Source: JADKCL01 sp046329055 (GTDB lineage: Bacteria > Bacteroidota > Bacteroidia > J057 > JADKCL01). Taken from it: a stretch of DNA of 64,000 bases. Positions 1 through 7,871 of the stretch are shown one piece after another; the stretch's first letter is position 1, and each line of letters opens with the position of its first letter. The translations under genes and the position numbers were made by a program. The stretch lies in the NCBI GenBank assembly GCA_046329055.1, contig JAXLVK010000022.1:1-64000 (forward strand), in the 5' to 3' direction. The notes under the pieces are model-generated. The model was given only the letters and a program-made list of their open reading frames with translations. It searched no databases and was not told the origin of the DNA.

Positions 1-173
1 AGTAGGATATTGAAGGTCACATCGATCGTCGTGCCCGGCTGCATTGGCGGCAAGGTGTCATTGGGATAAATGCCCACTGAAGTCAGTTGCGAGTCGATCA
101 CACAACCCTGACCGTAGCCCCATTGCAGCAGGGTCAATGCCAGAAGGACCAAGAGAGCAACGCTTCTTTTCAT
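1..173 (-). CDS. Secreted protein, 5' end only (runs off window)
   Basis: The minus strand opens at an ATG at 173 and stays open to the window edge, giving 57 codons. The first 22 or so residues are a clear signal peptide (MKRSVALLVLLAL, then a short polar stretch ending near GYGQ). The mature start contains SVGIYPNDTLPP, which resembles TPGVYPSDTLIK at the same place in the next gene (241-1032), so the two look like neighbouring paralogues. The product is therefore probably an exported, perhaps type IX-secreted, protein. Function is not recognisable from this fragment. Confidence 0.6.
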   Translation of the reverse strand, partial: MKRSVALLVLLALTLLQWGYGQGCVIDSQLTSVGIYPNDTLPPMQPGTTIDVTFNIL

Positions 174-240
174 ATTGATCGATTGTGAAGAATACCTGCC
201 AATGCCTGTCGCCCATATCCGTTTGACGGGGCCAGATGTA

Positions 241-1032
241 TCACCATTTCAGGAACCGCACCGTGGACGAAAGCTCATTGGCCCGAACACGAACCAAATA
301 GATGCCGCCTGCCAAGCCCGAAACATTGAGCAGGATTTCCTGCCGCCCAGGCTGAATCGCATCCTGCCGTACAAATTGCAGTTGCCGTCCAGTCGCGTCC
401 ATCAGCCCGACCTCCACGGCGGATGCCTCGGGCAAATCCATCATCACCCGCGCCGATTCACCCGCCGGATTCCCCGCGACCCTCAATCCGAGCGCCGCCT
501 GCTCTGCCACAGCATTCCCAAATGAATCGATCAAATTCTCGAACCAATAGTTCAACACCACCGTGTCCGGCAGCACCACAGGACCTCCCAATGGAATGGT
601 GATATGACTGGAAAACAGCGCCTTGAGCTGATCCAGCCCTGGATAGTTCTGGTTGTGGCAAGCCGTCAACGCATAGTTCGGATGCAAGGAATATTCAATG
701 CAAAACCGATGCAGCCCACTCGTATCCCAATGTGAAACTCCACCAAGGGGATAAACACACTGGAACTGCATCTCAGGAGGCATCCAATCGAAGCCATCCA
801 ATACCACACTGTCCACCAGAAGCGGTATCCCCCAGAAATTGGTGTCCCCGGGCAGCACGATCTCCACCCGCTCCGCCTGTGAATACCCGAAAATCTTGAT
901 CAGCGTATCAGAGGGGTACACGCCCGGTGTCACGGCATTCGAGGACCAGGGACAATTTTGCCCCCAAGCCATCCCAGAAAAAACCAAGCCAAACACAAGG
1001 AAAAACGTCCGAATAGCCCTCATGAAGCGCAT
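241..1032 (-). CDS. Secreted protein with type IX C-terminal sorting domain
   Basis: A 263-residue exported protein. Starting at the ATG at 1032 (another lies at 1023; the longer frame needs GTG), the N-terminus is a signal peptide ending near GMAWGQ. The last 75 or so residues form the beta-rich pattern of a type A T9SS sorting domain: hydrophobic and charged strands, the motif DATGRQL, then GGIYLVRV and a final short basic strand. The protein should cross the inner membrane by Sec and the outer membrane by the type IX system encoded in this window. The central part is unrecognised; two Cys pairs suggest disulphides. It shares its N-terminal pattern with the partial gene at 1-173. Confidence 0.75.
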   Translation of the reverse strand: MRFMRAIRTFFLVFGLVFSGMAWGQNCPWSSNAVTPGVYPSDTLIKIFGYSQAERVEIVLPGDTNFWGIPLLVDSVVLDGFDWMPPEMQFQCVYPLGGVSHWDTSGLHRFCIEYSLHPNYALTACHNQNYPGLDQLKALFSSHITIPLGGPVVLPDTVVLNYWFENLIDSFGNAVAEQAALGLRVAGNPAGESARVMMDLPEASAVEVGLMDATGRQLQFVRQDAIQPGRQEILLNVSGLAGGIYLVRVRANELSSTVRFLKW

Positions 1033-1086
1033 CCATTTCAACACAACTTAACAAAATCCCCCAAAATCACCAACCATTCCCCCCGA

Positions 1087-1146
1087 TCAACTGTCAACTG
1101 TCAACTGTCCTCTATCAACTATCAACTGTCCCCTATCAACTATCAG
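1087..1146. repeat. Heptamer tandem repeat, unit TCAACTG
   Basis: The stretch reads in perfect seven-base phase as TCAACTG three times, TCCTCTA, TCAACTA, TCAACTG, TCCCCTA, TCAACTA, TCAG. It lies between the start of the secreted protein gene and the 3' end of the Rieske gene, overlapping the latter's stop codon. It is one of five heptamer-type arrays in the window, each with a different unit. Confidence 0.85.
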
Positions 1147-1517
1147 AAAATGCCCAGCCACTTCTTCCGGCGCGGAAATCCGATATAAGTCCCGTCCTTC
1201 TCGATCTGCACCGGAAATGTCTCCGCCGACGAACCCTGCCCCTCCGGGCTCTTGCCATCCTCCGGACAAAACTTGAACCGATGCCATGGGCAGACCACAT
1301 TCCCCTCCTCATCCAGCCAACCTTGGTGCAGCGGTCCCCCCGCATGAGGGCACCGGTCCCGCATCGCCAGCAGCGTATCCCCCTTGCGCACCAGACAGAG
1401 CGTCACCCCCTTCACCGTCACCCGGCCCAGCTTCCCCTCCGGCACAAACTTCGCCCCCATCACCGAAATCTCATCGGCGCGCACCCATTCAGTATGTGGA
1501 TCCAATTCATCAATCAT
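1143..1517 (-). CDS. Rieske [2Fe-2S] domain protein
   Basis: A 124-residue soluble Rieske ferredoxin-like protein. Both cluster-binding boxes are present: CPH at residues 56-58 and CPWH at 76-79, so Cys56/His58 and Cys76/His79 ligate a 2Fe-2S cluster. There is no signal peptide or membrane segment, so it is likely a cytoplasmic electron carrier or the ferredoxin part of an oxygenase system. The start at 1517 is the first ATG; the frame could extend to a TTG at 1538. No oxygenase or reductase partner sits beside it, so the redox partner is unknown. A TAAATTGA box lies five bases before the ATG. Confidence 0.85.
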   Translation of the reverse strand: MIDELDPHTEWVRADEISVMGAKFVPEGKLGRVTVKGVTLCLVRKGDTLLAMRDRCPHAGGPLHQGWLDEEGNVVCPWHRFKFCPEDGKSPEGQGSSAETFPVQIEKDGTYIGFPRRKKWLGIF

Positions 1518-1541
1518 AGCCGTCAATTTAAGAAACAAAGC

Positions 1542-1613
1542 AGCGGAAAAACGAAGCGGTGAAAACGCGGCGGCGAAAACGCGGCGGAAAAACGAGGCGG
1601 CGGTGAAAACCGA
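1542..1613. repeat. Purine-rich repeat, 13-14-base units
   Basis: Degenerate units of the form GCGGYGAAAACGC and GCGGAAAAACGA follow one another four to five times. The length is close to two heptamers per unit. The array begins about 25 bases upstream of the Rieske start codon and could influence that promoter. Confidence 0.6.
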
Positions 1614-1851
1614 GGAATACGAAGGTTTGCCGCACGCCCATCGAACATTTGCCTCCGGCGAAAAACCTAGGAAGACTCGAATCTCGTTTTGAAGGAGAAC
1701 CTGAACAGGATAGCCGTGAGCCCAACTCGCCCCCCGGCGAAGAGAATCTAACCGGGCAAGCCTGCCTCAATGCAGACCCACTGAGATTTTCAAGACATAA
1801 ATCATGGCCCAAGGCACTCCGCGCTCCCGGCCTTTTCTGTATTTTGCCCCC
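1614..1851. other. Intergenic, no gene seen
   Basis: Between the purine-rich repeat and the monooxygenase I see no credible coding frame. Minus-strand and plus-strand ORFs here have skewed composition and overlap the start of the real gene. The last bases before the start (TATTTTG, five bases, ATG at 1852) resemble a -7 box that is one base short of TAnnTTTG. Confidence 0.6.
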
Positions 1852-3207
1852 ATGGGAAAGATCAATCTGGAAGAACCGATCATCATCCTCGGCGCGGGCC
1901 TCAGCAGCGGACTCATGGCCTCCTACCTCGGTCGTCGCGGCTTCAAGGTCGAGGTCTATGAACGGCGGCCCGACCCCCGCACCACCGACCTCTACGTGGG
2001 CAAGTCCATCAACCTCGCAATCTCCGTGCGCGGCCTGCATGCCATGGCGGACGTGGGCCTAGAGGAGCAGGTGCGCGGCATGTGCATCCCCATGAACGGG
2101 CGCATGATCCACGACCGCCAAGGCAATACCGACTTCCAGTTTTACAGCAAGGACGGCCACAAGGCCATCAACTCCATCTCCCGCGGCGACCTCAACATCC
2201 TCCTCATCAACACCGCCGACGCCCATCCCAATGTCAATTTCCACTTCGACCACCGCTGCGTGGGCATGGACCTGGACACAGGCGAGGCGCAACTCGTGAA
2301 TGAGCGCACAGGCGAGTCCCTGCGTGTCAAGGGGCAAGCCGCGATCGCCTGCGATGGCGCGTTCTCGGGTGCGCGTGGCAGCATGCTGCGTTCCCCCCGC
2401 TTCAATTTTTCCCAGACCTACCATCCCGCATCCTACAAGGAACTCAGCTTCCGCCCGCAGGACGGTGGCGGATGGCGCGTCGAGAAAAACGCCCTGCATA
2501 TATGGCCGCGCGGCAGCTTCATGCTCATCGCGCTCCCCAACATGGACGGCAGCTTCACGGTTACGCTGTTCTACCCAGCCATCGGGCCGGACAGCTTCGA
2601 GACCCTGAACAGCCCGGAGGCCGTCACGGCATTTTTCCAGAAGGAATTCCCCGACGCGCTCGCCCTCATGCCGCACCTCGCCGAGGAGTTTTTCGCAAAT
2701 CCCACGGGCGAATTGGTCACGGTGAAATGCGATCCTTGGCACCATGCGGGCAAATGCGCGCTTGTGGGGGATGCCGCACATGCCGTCGTGCCTTTCTATG
2801 GGCAGGGGATGAATGCCGCATTTGAGGATTGCACGGTGATGAATGGGTGCATCGCCGAGGGGTGGACTTGGGAGGAGGTTTTCGCCGAGTACAGCCGCCT
2901 CCGCGTGGCAAATGGGCAGGCGATCGCCGACATGGCCGTGGACAATTACTTCGAGATGCGCGACCGTGTGGGCGACCCCGCTTGGCGGTTCCGGAAGCAG
3001 ATCGAGCACAAGCTGGAAAAGGCATTCCCCGAGCGCTATGTCAGCCGATATGAATTGGTCTCCTTCACCCGCACGCCCTATGCGGAGGCCCTGCGCCGTG
3101 GCTTCAACAACGATGAGATCCTGCTGGCATTGGCGGAGGGCATCAGCGATGTGGAGCAGGTGGACATGGCCCTCGCTGATCGATTGATTTCCGAAAAGCT
3201 GGGTTGA
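1852..3207 (+). CDS. kmo: Kynurenine 3-monooxygenase
   Basis: An FAD-dependent aromatic hydroxylase that converts L-kynurenine to 3-hydroxykynurenine with NADPH and O2, on the tryptophan-to-quinolinate (de novo NAD) route. From the ATG at 1852 the product is 451 residues, the usual size. Visible landmarks are the N-terminal dinucleotide fold (GAGLSSGLMASYLGRRG), the family block GKSINLAISVRG, MCIPMNGRMIHDRQG, SISRGDLN, and the second FAD motif GDAAHAVVPFYGQGMNA. An ATG at 1804 would add 16 residues not seen in the family. No other kynurenine-pathway gene is adjacent. Confidence 0.93.
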   Translation: MGKINLEEPIIILGAGLSSGLMASYLGRRGFKVEVYERRPDPRTTDLYVGKSINLAISVRGLHAMADVGLEEQVRGMCIPMNGRMIHDRQGNTDFQFYSKDGHKAINSISRGDLNILLINTADAHPNVNFHFDHRCVGMDLDTGEAQLVNERTGESLRVKGQAAIACDGAFSGARGSMLRSPRFNFSQTYHPASYKELSFRPQDGGGWRVEKNALHIWPRGSFMLIALPNMDGSFTVTLFYPAIGPDSFETLNSPEAVTAFFQKEFPDALALMPHLAEEFFANPTGELVTVKCDPWHHAGKCALVGDAAHAVVPFYGQGMNAAFEDCTVMNGCIAEGWTWEEVFAEYSRLRVANGQAIADMAVDNYFEMRDRVGDPAWRFRKQIEHKLEKAFPERYVSRYELVSFTRTPYAEALRRGFNNDEILLALAEGISDVEQVDMALADRLISEKLG

Positions 3208-3250
3208 TTCATCTGTAACCCTTGTTATATTCGAGGCCGGAAACTGATCC

Positions 3251-3258
3251 TAAATTTG
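3251..3258 (+). promoter_or_regulatory. -7 box TAAATTTG, leaderless type
   Basis: The box TAAATTTG is followed by CTGC and then the ATG at 3263. With the Bacteroidota -7 element centred seven bases before transcription start, the mRNA would begin at or next to the ATG. A second candidate, TATATTCG, lies at 3226-3233. Confidence 0.55.
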
Positions 3259-3262
3259 CTGC

Positions 3263-3472
3263 ATGGCTCGCATCAAATATGGGTACGTCTATTTAGGTCT
3301 TGGTTTGTTGGGATTGCTGGGAGGCTTTCTCTACTGGCATTTCTGGGGCTGTACCGATAGCTGCCCGATCGATTCGAGCTGGAAATTGAGTATGCTGCGT
3401 GGAGGACTCGTTGGCCTGTTGTTGGCCGCGATTTTTCAGCCCTCACGCAAGAAATCTGAAACTGAAGCGTAA
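3263..3472 (+). CDS. DUF6132 small membrane protein
   Basis: A 69-residue protein with two hydrophobic segments (about residues 8-26 and 44-60) separated by a short loop containing GCTDSCPI. The glycine-rich first helix followed by a Cys-containing loop matches the DUF6132 family of small Bacteroidota membrane proteins, often found next to a rhodanese. Here the rhodanese lipoprotein follows after seven bases, so the two are almost certainly co-transcribed. The pair may handle sulfur or redox chemistry at the membrane; that is inference from the neighbour. Confidence 0.75.
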   Translation: MARIKYGYVYLGLGLLGLLGGFLYWHFWGCTDSCPIDSSWKLSMLRGGLVGLLLAAIFQPSRKKSETEA

Positions 3473-3479
3473 AAAAGCG

Positions 3480-3935
3480 ATGGCAAGAATTCGAATCCTT
3501 CTTCCGCTGCTCCTGCTGTGGATGGCCTTGGGATATGGCTGTCAGGCACAACAGGACTCCAACAAGCCCGCCTCGGTAGGCACGACGGCTTCCCCGGCAC
3601 CCGCAGCTGCCACGGTCGAGGTCGTCAACGTGGATGCCGCAACCAAATTGATCGCCTCCGATGCCAACCTGCAAATCCTCGATGTCCGCACACCCGAGGA
3701 GGTCGCAGCAGGCGTGATTGCAGGCGCCAAGATCGCCAATTGGTTCGATGCGGACTTCGCGCAGAAGGCAACATCCTCACTGGACAAGGGCAAGCCCGTC
3801 TTGGTCTATTGCAAGGCTGGAAGCCGGAGCAGCAAGGCGGCAAATGTCCTGTTGGAAAACGGATTCTCGAAAGTTTATAACCTCGAAGGGGGCATCACTG
3901 CCTGGAATGGCGCTGGAAAGCCCCTGCAGAAATAA
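3480..3935 (+). CDS. Rhodanese-like lipoprotein
   Basis: A 151-residue sulfurtransferase-like protein. The N-terminus is a lipoprotein signal peptide with the lipobox LGYGC (Cys21), followed by a Ala/Pro/Thr-rich linker and one rhodanese domain (about residues 47-150). The active-site loop is present as CKAGSRS with Cys111, and the conserved LDVRTPEE and NLEGGITAW motifs flank it. The protein should be anchored at the cell envelope. The ATG at 3480 is chosen because it begins the signal peptide; the longer frame from 3399 runs inside DUF6132. Confidence 0.88.
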   Translation: MARIRILLPLLLLWMALGYGCQAQQDSNKPASVGTTASPAPAAATVEVVNVDAATKLIASDANLQILDVRTPEEVAAGVIAGAKIANWFDADFAQKATSSLDKGKPVLVYCKAGSRSSKAANVLLENGFSKVYNLEGGITAWNGAGKPLQK

Positions 3936-3969
3936 AGACTTGTTTTGTTGGTAGAGTTTGGATTGTAAA

Positions 3970-3993
3970 GGAAGCGGGCGCCAGCCCGCTTCC
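3970..3993. terminator. Bidirectional terminator hairpin
   Basis: A perfect 10-base stem, GGAAGCGGGC paired with GCCCGCTTCC, around a four-base loop. It sits between the convergent rhodanese and barrel-protein genes and can serve both strands. Confidence 0.8.
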
Positions 3994-3999
3994 TGAGTT

Positions 4000-4545
4000 T
4001 CAGGGGTTTTCCTTTTTGAAGGAGCCGAAAGCCAATCCAAGTCGAAACTCCACGAAGCCGCTCATCACCATGTAGGGGCCATAGACTTCCTCGGAATGCG
4101 TCTGAAAGCGCACCGCAGCGGAAGCGATGATGCCAAGCTGTGGCGAAACAGGCGCATGCAACCCCAGGCCAAATTGGACATTCATGCCCCCAACCTCAAC
4201 CAACAACGGCAAGCCATATCCGACCCCGGCTTGAAGGAAGGGACGTGTCGAAGTCCTCCCAAAGTCCACGCGCCCGTCAACTTGGATCGGCAGGACCATT
4301 GGCCAGAATCGATCGGTCAGTAGCCCGACCCCGAGGTGCAGGGAGAAGTGAGGGCTGAACCGGTAGCCATGCGCTGTTTGCAGCCCGAAAGCCCTCCATC
4401 CGCTATAGACAGTGTTGCCTCCTGTGCCAGCGAACAGCTCCACGGAGCCGGAATAGCCTTTTGTGCGCTGCAATGCCTGGGCATGAGCACCAATCATGGA
4501 AGAGAGAACAGCAAGAAGCAAGCTGACGAACAGAACCCTTTTCAT
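4000..4545 (-). CDS. Outer-membrane beta-barrel protein
   Basis: A 181-residue exported protein with a clear signal peptide ending at AHAQA. The rest alternates hydrophobic and polar residues in the manner of an eight-stranded outer-membrane barrel (for example FSLHLGVGLL, PFLQAGVGYGL, GFVEFRLGLAF), and aromatic residues cluster near strand ends. No enzymatic motif is visible. It is probably a small OmpA- or OmpW-like porin of unknown role. It is convergent with the rhodanese gene and downstream of comA on the same strand, separated by a hairpin. Confidence 0.65.
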   Translation of the reverse strand: MKRVLFVSLLLAVLSSMIGAHAQALQRTKGYSGSVELFAGTGGNTVYSGWRAFGLQTAHGYRFSPHFSLHLGVGLLTDRFWPMVLPIQVDGRVDFGRTSTRPFLQAGVGYGLPLLVEVGGMNVQFGLGLHAPVSPQLGIIASAAVRFQTHSEEVYGPYMVMSGFVEFRLGLAFGSFKKENP

Positions 4546-4565
4546 AGGCGTTTTCAGCTTAGCGG

Positions 4566-4586
4566 CCGAGTCGAAGGGTGACTCGG
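4566..4586 (-). terminator. Hairpin after comA
   Basis: A seven-base perfect stem (CCGAGTC with GACTCGG) around a seven-base loop lies just downstream of the comA stop. It lacks a long T run, so termination strength is uncertain. Confidence 0.4.
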
Positions 4587-4610
4587 TGAAGAAACAGATG
4601 GCGTGATGCC

Positions 4611-5372
4611 TTACTTGTTCAAGAAAGTGAAGAAGGTATCACCTCTCAAGCCAATCCGCAGCGTTTCCAGGGCGATCACCTCAGTCGGGGCGATGTTGCC
4701 GAGGTTCACATTGGTGCCGAGGAGCTGGATGAACCAGACCTGTTGGCTCTTGAGGGGGGCTTCCCAGAGGATCTTGTCGCTCGGGACGTAGTGGATGATC
4801 TCGTCAACGAGGCCGGTATTGGCGGCGCCCGTTTTCTCGAACACGCCGACGGTGCCGCTCTCGCGGGCTTCGGCGATCACCTTCCATGCGCCAGCTTCAA
4901 GTTCTGTCTTCATCAGCTCCACCCACTTGTAGGGCGGGATCACCACATTGGCGTCCTTGCTGCCCACTTCGGAGAGGACCGTGAAGTTCTTGGCGAGCTG
5001 CGAGATATAGCCGCATTTCTGCTCCATGCTCATCTCGATGCTGCCATCGCTCACCTCCACGTAGGAGCAACCATGATGCTCGATCAGGCGACAGTAGTCG
5101 TCGAATTGGTTGCGGATGATATAGGCTTCCATGAGCGTGCCACCGAAGTAGTAGGGCATGCCAGCGGAGCGATAGACTTCCAGCTTCTTCTCCAGGTTGC
5201 GGGTCACCACGGATGTGCCGAAACCAAGTTTCACCACATCGATGCAGGGCCCGGCGACGTCCATGAGGTCCTCGGCCTCGCGCACGCTCAGGCCCTTGTC
5301 CATGCTCATGGTGATTCCTGCCTGACGAGGCTTGGCCTCGCGAAAGGGCAGATTCTTCAATTCAAAACTCAT
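4611..5372 (-). CDS. comA: Phosphosulfolactate synthase (ComA family)
   Basis: A 253-residue TIM-barrel protein of the ComA family, which adds sulfite to phosphoenolpyruvate to give (2R)-phosphosulfolactate. The enzyme is best known from coenzyme M synthesis in methanogens, but homologues occur in Bacteroidota. Recognisable blocks include GITMSMDKG, DVVKLGFGTS, YFGGTLMEA, YVEVSDGSIEM and the C-terminal VNLGNIAP. The length is normal. Its ATG overlaps the stop of the upstream TPR gene by four bases (ATGA), so translation is coupled. No comB or comC is nearby; the product might feed sulfolactate or another sulfonate, which is inference. Confidence 0.85.
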   Translation of the reverse strand: MSFELKNLPFREAKPRQAGITMSMDKGLSVREAEDLMDVAGPCIDVVKLGFGTSVVTRNLEKKLEVYRSAGMPYYFGGTLMEAYIIRNQFDDYCRLIEHHGCSYVEVSDGSIEMSMEQKCGYISQLAKNFTVLSEVGSKDANVVIPPYKWVELMKTELEAGAWKVIAEARESGTVGVFEKTGAANTGLVDEIIHYVPSDKILWEAPLKSQQVWFIQLLGTNVNLGNIAPTEVIALETLRIGLRGDTFFTFLNK

Positions 5373-6787
5373 TCTGTAACGTATTGTGCGATCAGATTCT
5401 TGACCATTGGAAGTTCCTTCAGCTGGGGCTCCATGCGAAGGAAGAGTTTGCGCTTGCTAGGGTCCAGGATCAAGGCATTTTCCAGGTAGTTGGCCCCCTT
5501 GCCTGCCATGCCGTTCATGAACGAATAGCCGGCTGCATGGAAATACAGCTCCGGCAATGCGGGATTCATCTTGATGCCCTCCTCCAGGAAGCTGATGGCC
5601 CCGTCGAAATTCTCATCGTCCCAGAGCATGTCCGACCACTCCAGCCACATGCGCAGGTCCGCACTGTTCAGCCGGAGCGCCTCCTGCAATGCCTCGTAGG
5701 CCGATGTTTGGTGCCCGACCTTGTACTCGCAGCTCGCAAGTGACATCCAGGAGTCGAAATTGTCCGCATCCAGGTCCACAGCCTTGCGGTAGAAGGGAAT
5801 GGCCTCTGGATGACGGTCTTGGCATTCCATGCAGTAACCCAGGCCGATCCAGGCATCGGTGTACTCTGGATTGGAGTCCGTGCACTTGTAGTAGTATTTC
5901 ACCGCCATCTGATAATGCCCGAGGTGCTCGTAGCATTCGGCGATGTTGTAGTGGATGGACAGGTCGGGCTTCTCGTGGATGCAAGCCTCGAGGAAGCACT
6001 TGAGGGCCTCCTCGTACTTCTCCAGGTCCATCAGGACATTGCCCTTGTTGTACCAGGCGGAGGCGAAGCTGTCCTCGATGGCGAGGGCGAAGTCGTAGGC
6101 GTCGATGGACTTCTCGAAGAGGCCCAGGCGCGCGTACAGGATGCCCAGATTGTACCAGACGGGGAAGGAGAAGGGTTCGCGGTCGAGGTAGGTCTCGTAA
6201 AGCTTCACGGCCTCGTCCACCTTTTCCTGGCTTTCCAGGCAGTAGGCGAGTTCATAGACCGGCTCCTCGAATGTGGGTTGGATCTCGATGGCCTTGCGGA
6301 AGCACTTCTCGGCGTCCTTGAGGTGTCCGAGGTTTTGCGCGAGATTGCCCATGTGGAACCATACCTCCTCGGGTGTTTCCGTATTGGGCAGGTATTTTTC
6401 CAAGGCCGCCATGGCCTCCTTGTAGTGTCCGAGTTGGGAGAGGATCTCTGCGTCCAGGAAGACATAGTCCATCTGCGTGGGATTCATCTCCATAGCGCGC
6501 TTCACCTCACGGCGAGCTTCCTCCAGTTTGCCCATTTCCAGCAACACAGTCGCCCGCTTGAAAAACAGCTCCTCGTTCGTGGGGTGCTGCTTCAGGCTGT
6601 AGTTGACCAAGTTCAGTGCCTTGTTGAGCTTGTTGTGACGCATGTAATAGAAGAACAAGTCCTCCAATACATAGAGGTCAAAATAGTGATAGGCCTCGCC
6701 CTTGAGCATGGCCTCAAACCGACTGGCCTCGTGTTGCAGCCTCTGGTCGCTCTGGTCCTCCTGACCGAATTCCTCAAATCTTTCCAT
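5369..6787 (-). CDS. Tetratricopeptide repeat protein
   Basis: A 472-residue protein with no signal peptide, made almost wholly of about eleven TPR units. The typical pattern of small residues recurs every 34 positions (for example ALNLVNYSLKQHPTNEELF, ASAWYNKGNVLMDLEKYEEAL, DAWIGLGYCMECQDRHPEA). It is probably a cytoplasmic scaffold. It lies immediately upstream of comA with a four-base overlap, so the two form an operon, but the link to sulfonate chemistry is unknown. Confidence 0.85.
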   Translation of the reverse strand: MERFEEFGQEDQSDQRLQHEASRFEAMLKGEAYHYFDLYVLEDLFFYYMRHNKLNKALNLVNYSLKQHPTNEELFFKRATVLLEMGKLEEARREVKRAMEMNPTQMDYVFLDAEILSQLGHYKEAMAALEKYLPNTETPEEVWFHMGNLAQNLGHLKDAEKCFRKAIEIQPTFEEPVYELAYCLESQEKVDEAVKLYETYLDREPFSFPVWYNLGILYARLGLFEKSIDAYDFALAIEDSFASAWYNKGNVLMDLEKYEEALKCFLEACIHEKPDLSIHYNIAECYEHLGHYQMAVKYYYKCTDSNPEYTDAWIGLGYCMECQDRHPEAIPFYRKAVDLDADNFDSWMSLASCEYKVGHQTSAYEALQEALRLNSADLRMWLEWSDMLWDDENFDGAISFLEEGIKMNPALPELYFHAAGYSFMNGMAGKGANYLENALILDPSKRKLFLRMEPQLKELPMVKNLIAQYVTE

Positions 6788-6940
6788 CCGCAGCGGAACG
6801 AGTAGTGGATCCTAGATTCTTTCCTACCCACCCCTCACATCCACGAGCCACTCCGGCCCGCCGGCACTCAATTGCCGTTTCATTTTTCAAATTACCGTAA
6901 ATTCTCGGTGATGCCTCTGAAAATTATTCACAAATCCATG

Positions 6941-7855
6941 CTACCGGGCTGCTTTGGCGTCTCTCCGGCGGGTCACCAGCCATACCCCGATGAATATCAA
7001 CCCGATCAGCGGCACCGTCACCCAGCTCACCTCCTTCATGCCCAATGCCGCCGAGCAGAGAGTCACGAACACAGGTTGCACATAGATATAGATGCCGACT
7101 GCTGAGGGAGGCAGCCGCTTCATCGCCCAAGCATTCAGCCAGTAGGCGATGATGGTCGCAAATACGATCAGGTAGCCGATCCGCAAGGCCATGTCCCAAG
7201 TGACCAATCCCTGCGGCGTCCCCATCAGCGGCCCGATTCCCACGATCAGGTGCGGCAATGCACCTAGGATGTACAGCCATTTGATGATCGTGAACGTATG
7301 GTACTTCCCGATGAGTGGCCGCACAAACACCAGATAAATCCCATAGGCCGCCGCATTCACCATGATCATCACGTCCCCAGCGACCGTCGCCCCACCGATT
7401 TGCAGCTTTTGGCTGCTGCCCACCAAGATCAGCCCGATCGCACCTGTGAACGACAAGGCCAGCCCCAAAATGGATCGGAAGGAAAACCGCTCCTCCCGCA
7501 GCACCCATGCCGCCAGGAACACGAAAACGGGGGTCAGGATCATGAGCACGGCCCCATTGACCCGGCTCGTCAGCGCCAAGCCCCAGAGGTAGAAAAGCTG
7601 ATTGATCGAGACACCGAAGATCGCCGCTAGGAACAGGCGGATATAGTCCTTGCGCTCTCGGATGCGCTCCCGGACAGCGATGGCGTGGTAAATCCAGAAA
7701 AATGCCGCTGTGCAAATGCTCCGGATCGCCAGCACCGCGAAGTTGCTGATCTGCGATTCGAAGACGGGCTTGATCACGAAGAAGTTGATGCCATAGAAGA
7801 TGGCAACAGCGAACAGGGCCAGATGGGCGAGAAATTCTGTGGGGCGGCGTTCCAA
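6941..7855 (-). CDS. EamA/DMT family transporter
   Basis: A 304-residue inner-membrane protein with about ten hydrophobic helices in two five-helix halves, the layout of EamA (drug/metabolite transporter) permeases. The N-terminal helix contains FYGINFFVIK, and the second half starts near GGATVAGDVMIMVNAAAYGIY. The C-terminus is short and basic (TRRRDAKAAR). Substrate cannot be predicted. It begins 16 bases after the large propeller/barrel gene and probably shares its transcript. Confidence 0.85.
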   Translation of the reverse strand: MERRPTEFLAHLALFAVAIFYGINFFVIKPVFESQISNFAVLAIRSICTAAFFWIYHAIAVRERIRERKDYIRLFLAAIFGVSINQLFYLWGLALTSRVNGAVLMILTPVFVFLAAWVLREERFSFRSILGLALSFTGAIGLILVGSSQKLQIGGATVAGDVMIMVNAAAYGIYLVFVRPLIGKYHTFTIIKWLYILGALPHLIVGIGPLMGTPQGLVTWDMALRIGYLIVFATIIAYWLNAWAMKRLPPSAVGIYIYVQPVFVTLCSAALGMKEVSWVTVPLIGLIFIGVWLVTRRRDAKAAR

Positions 7856-7871
7856 GCAGGGCAGGGGCGGA

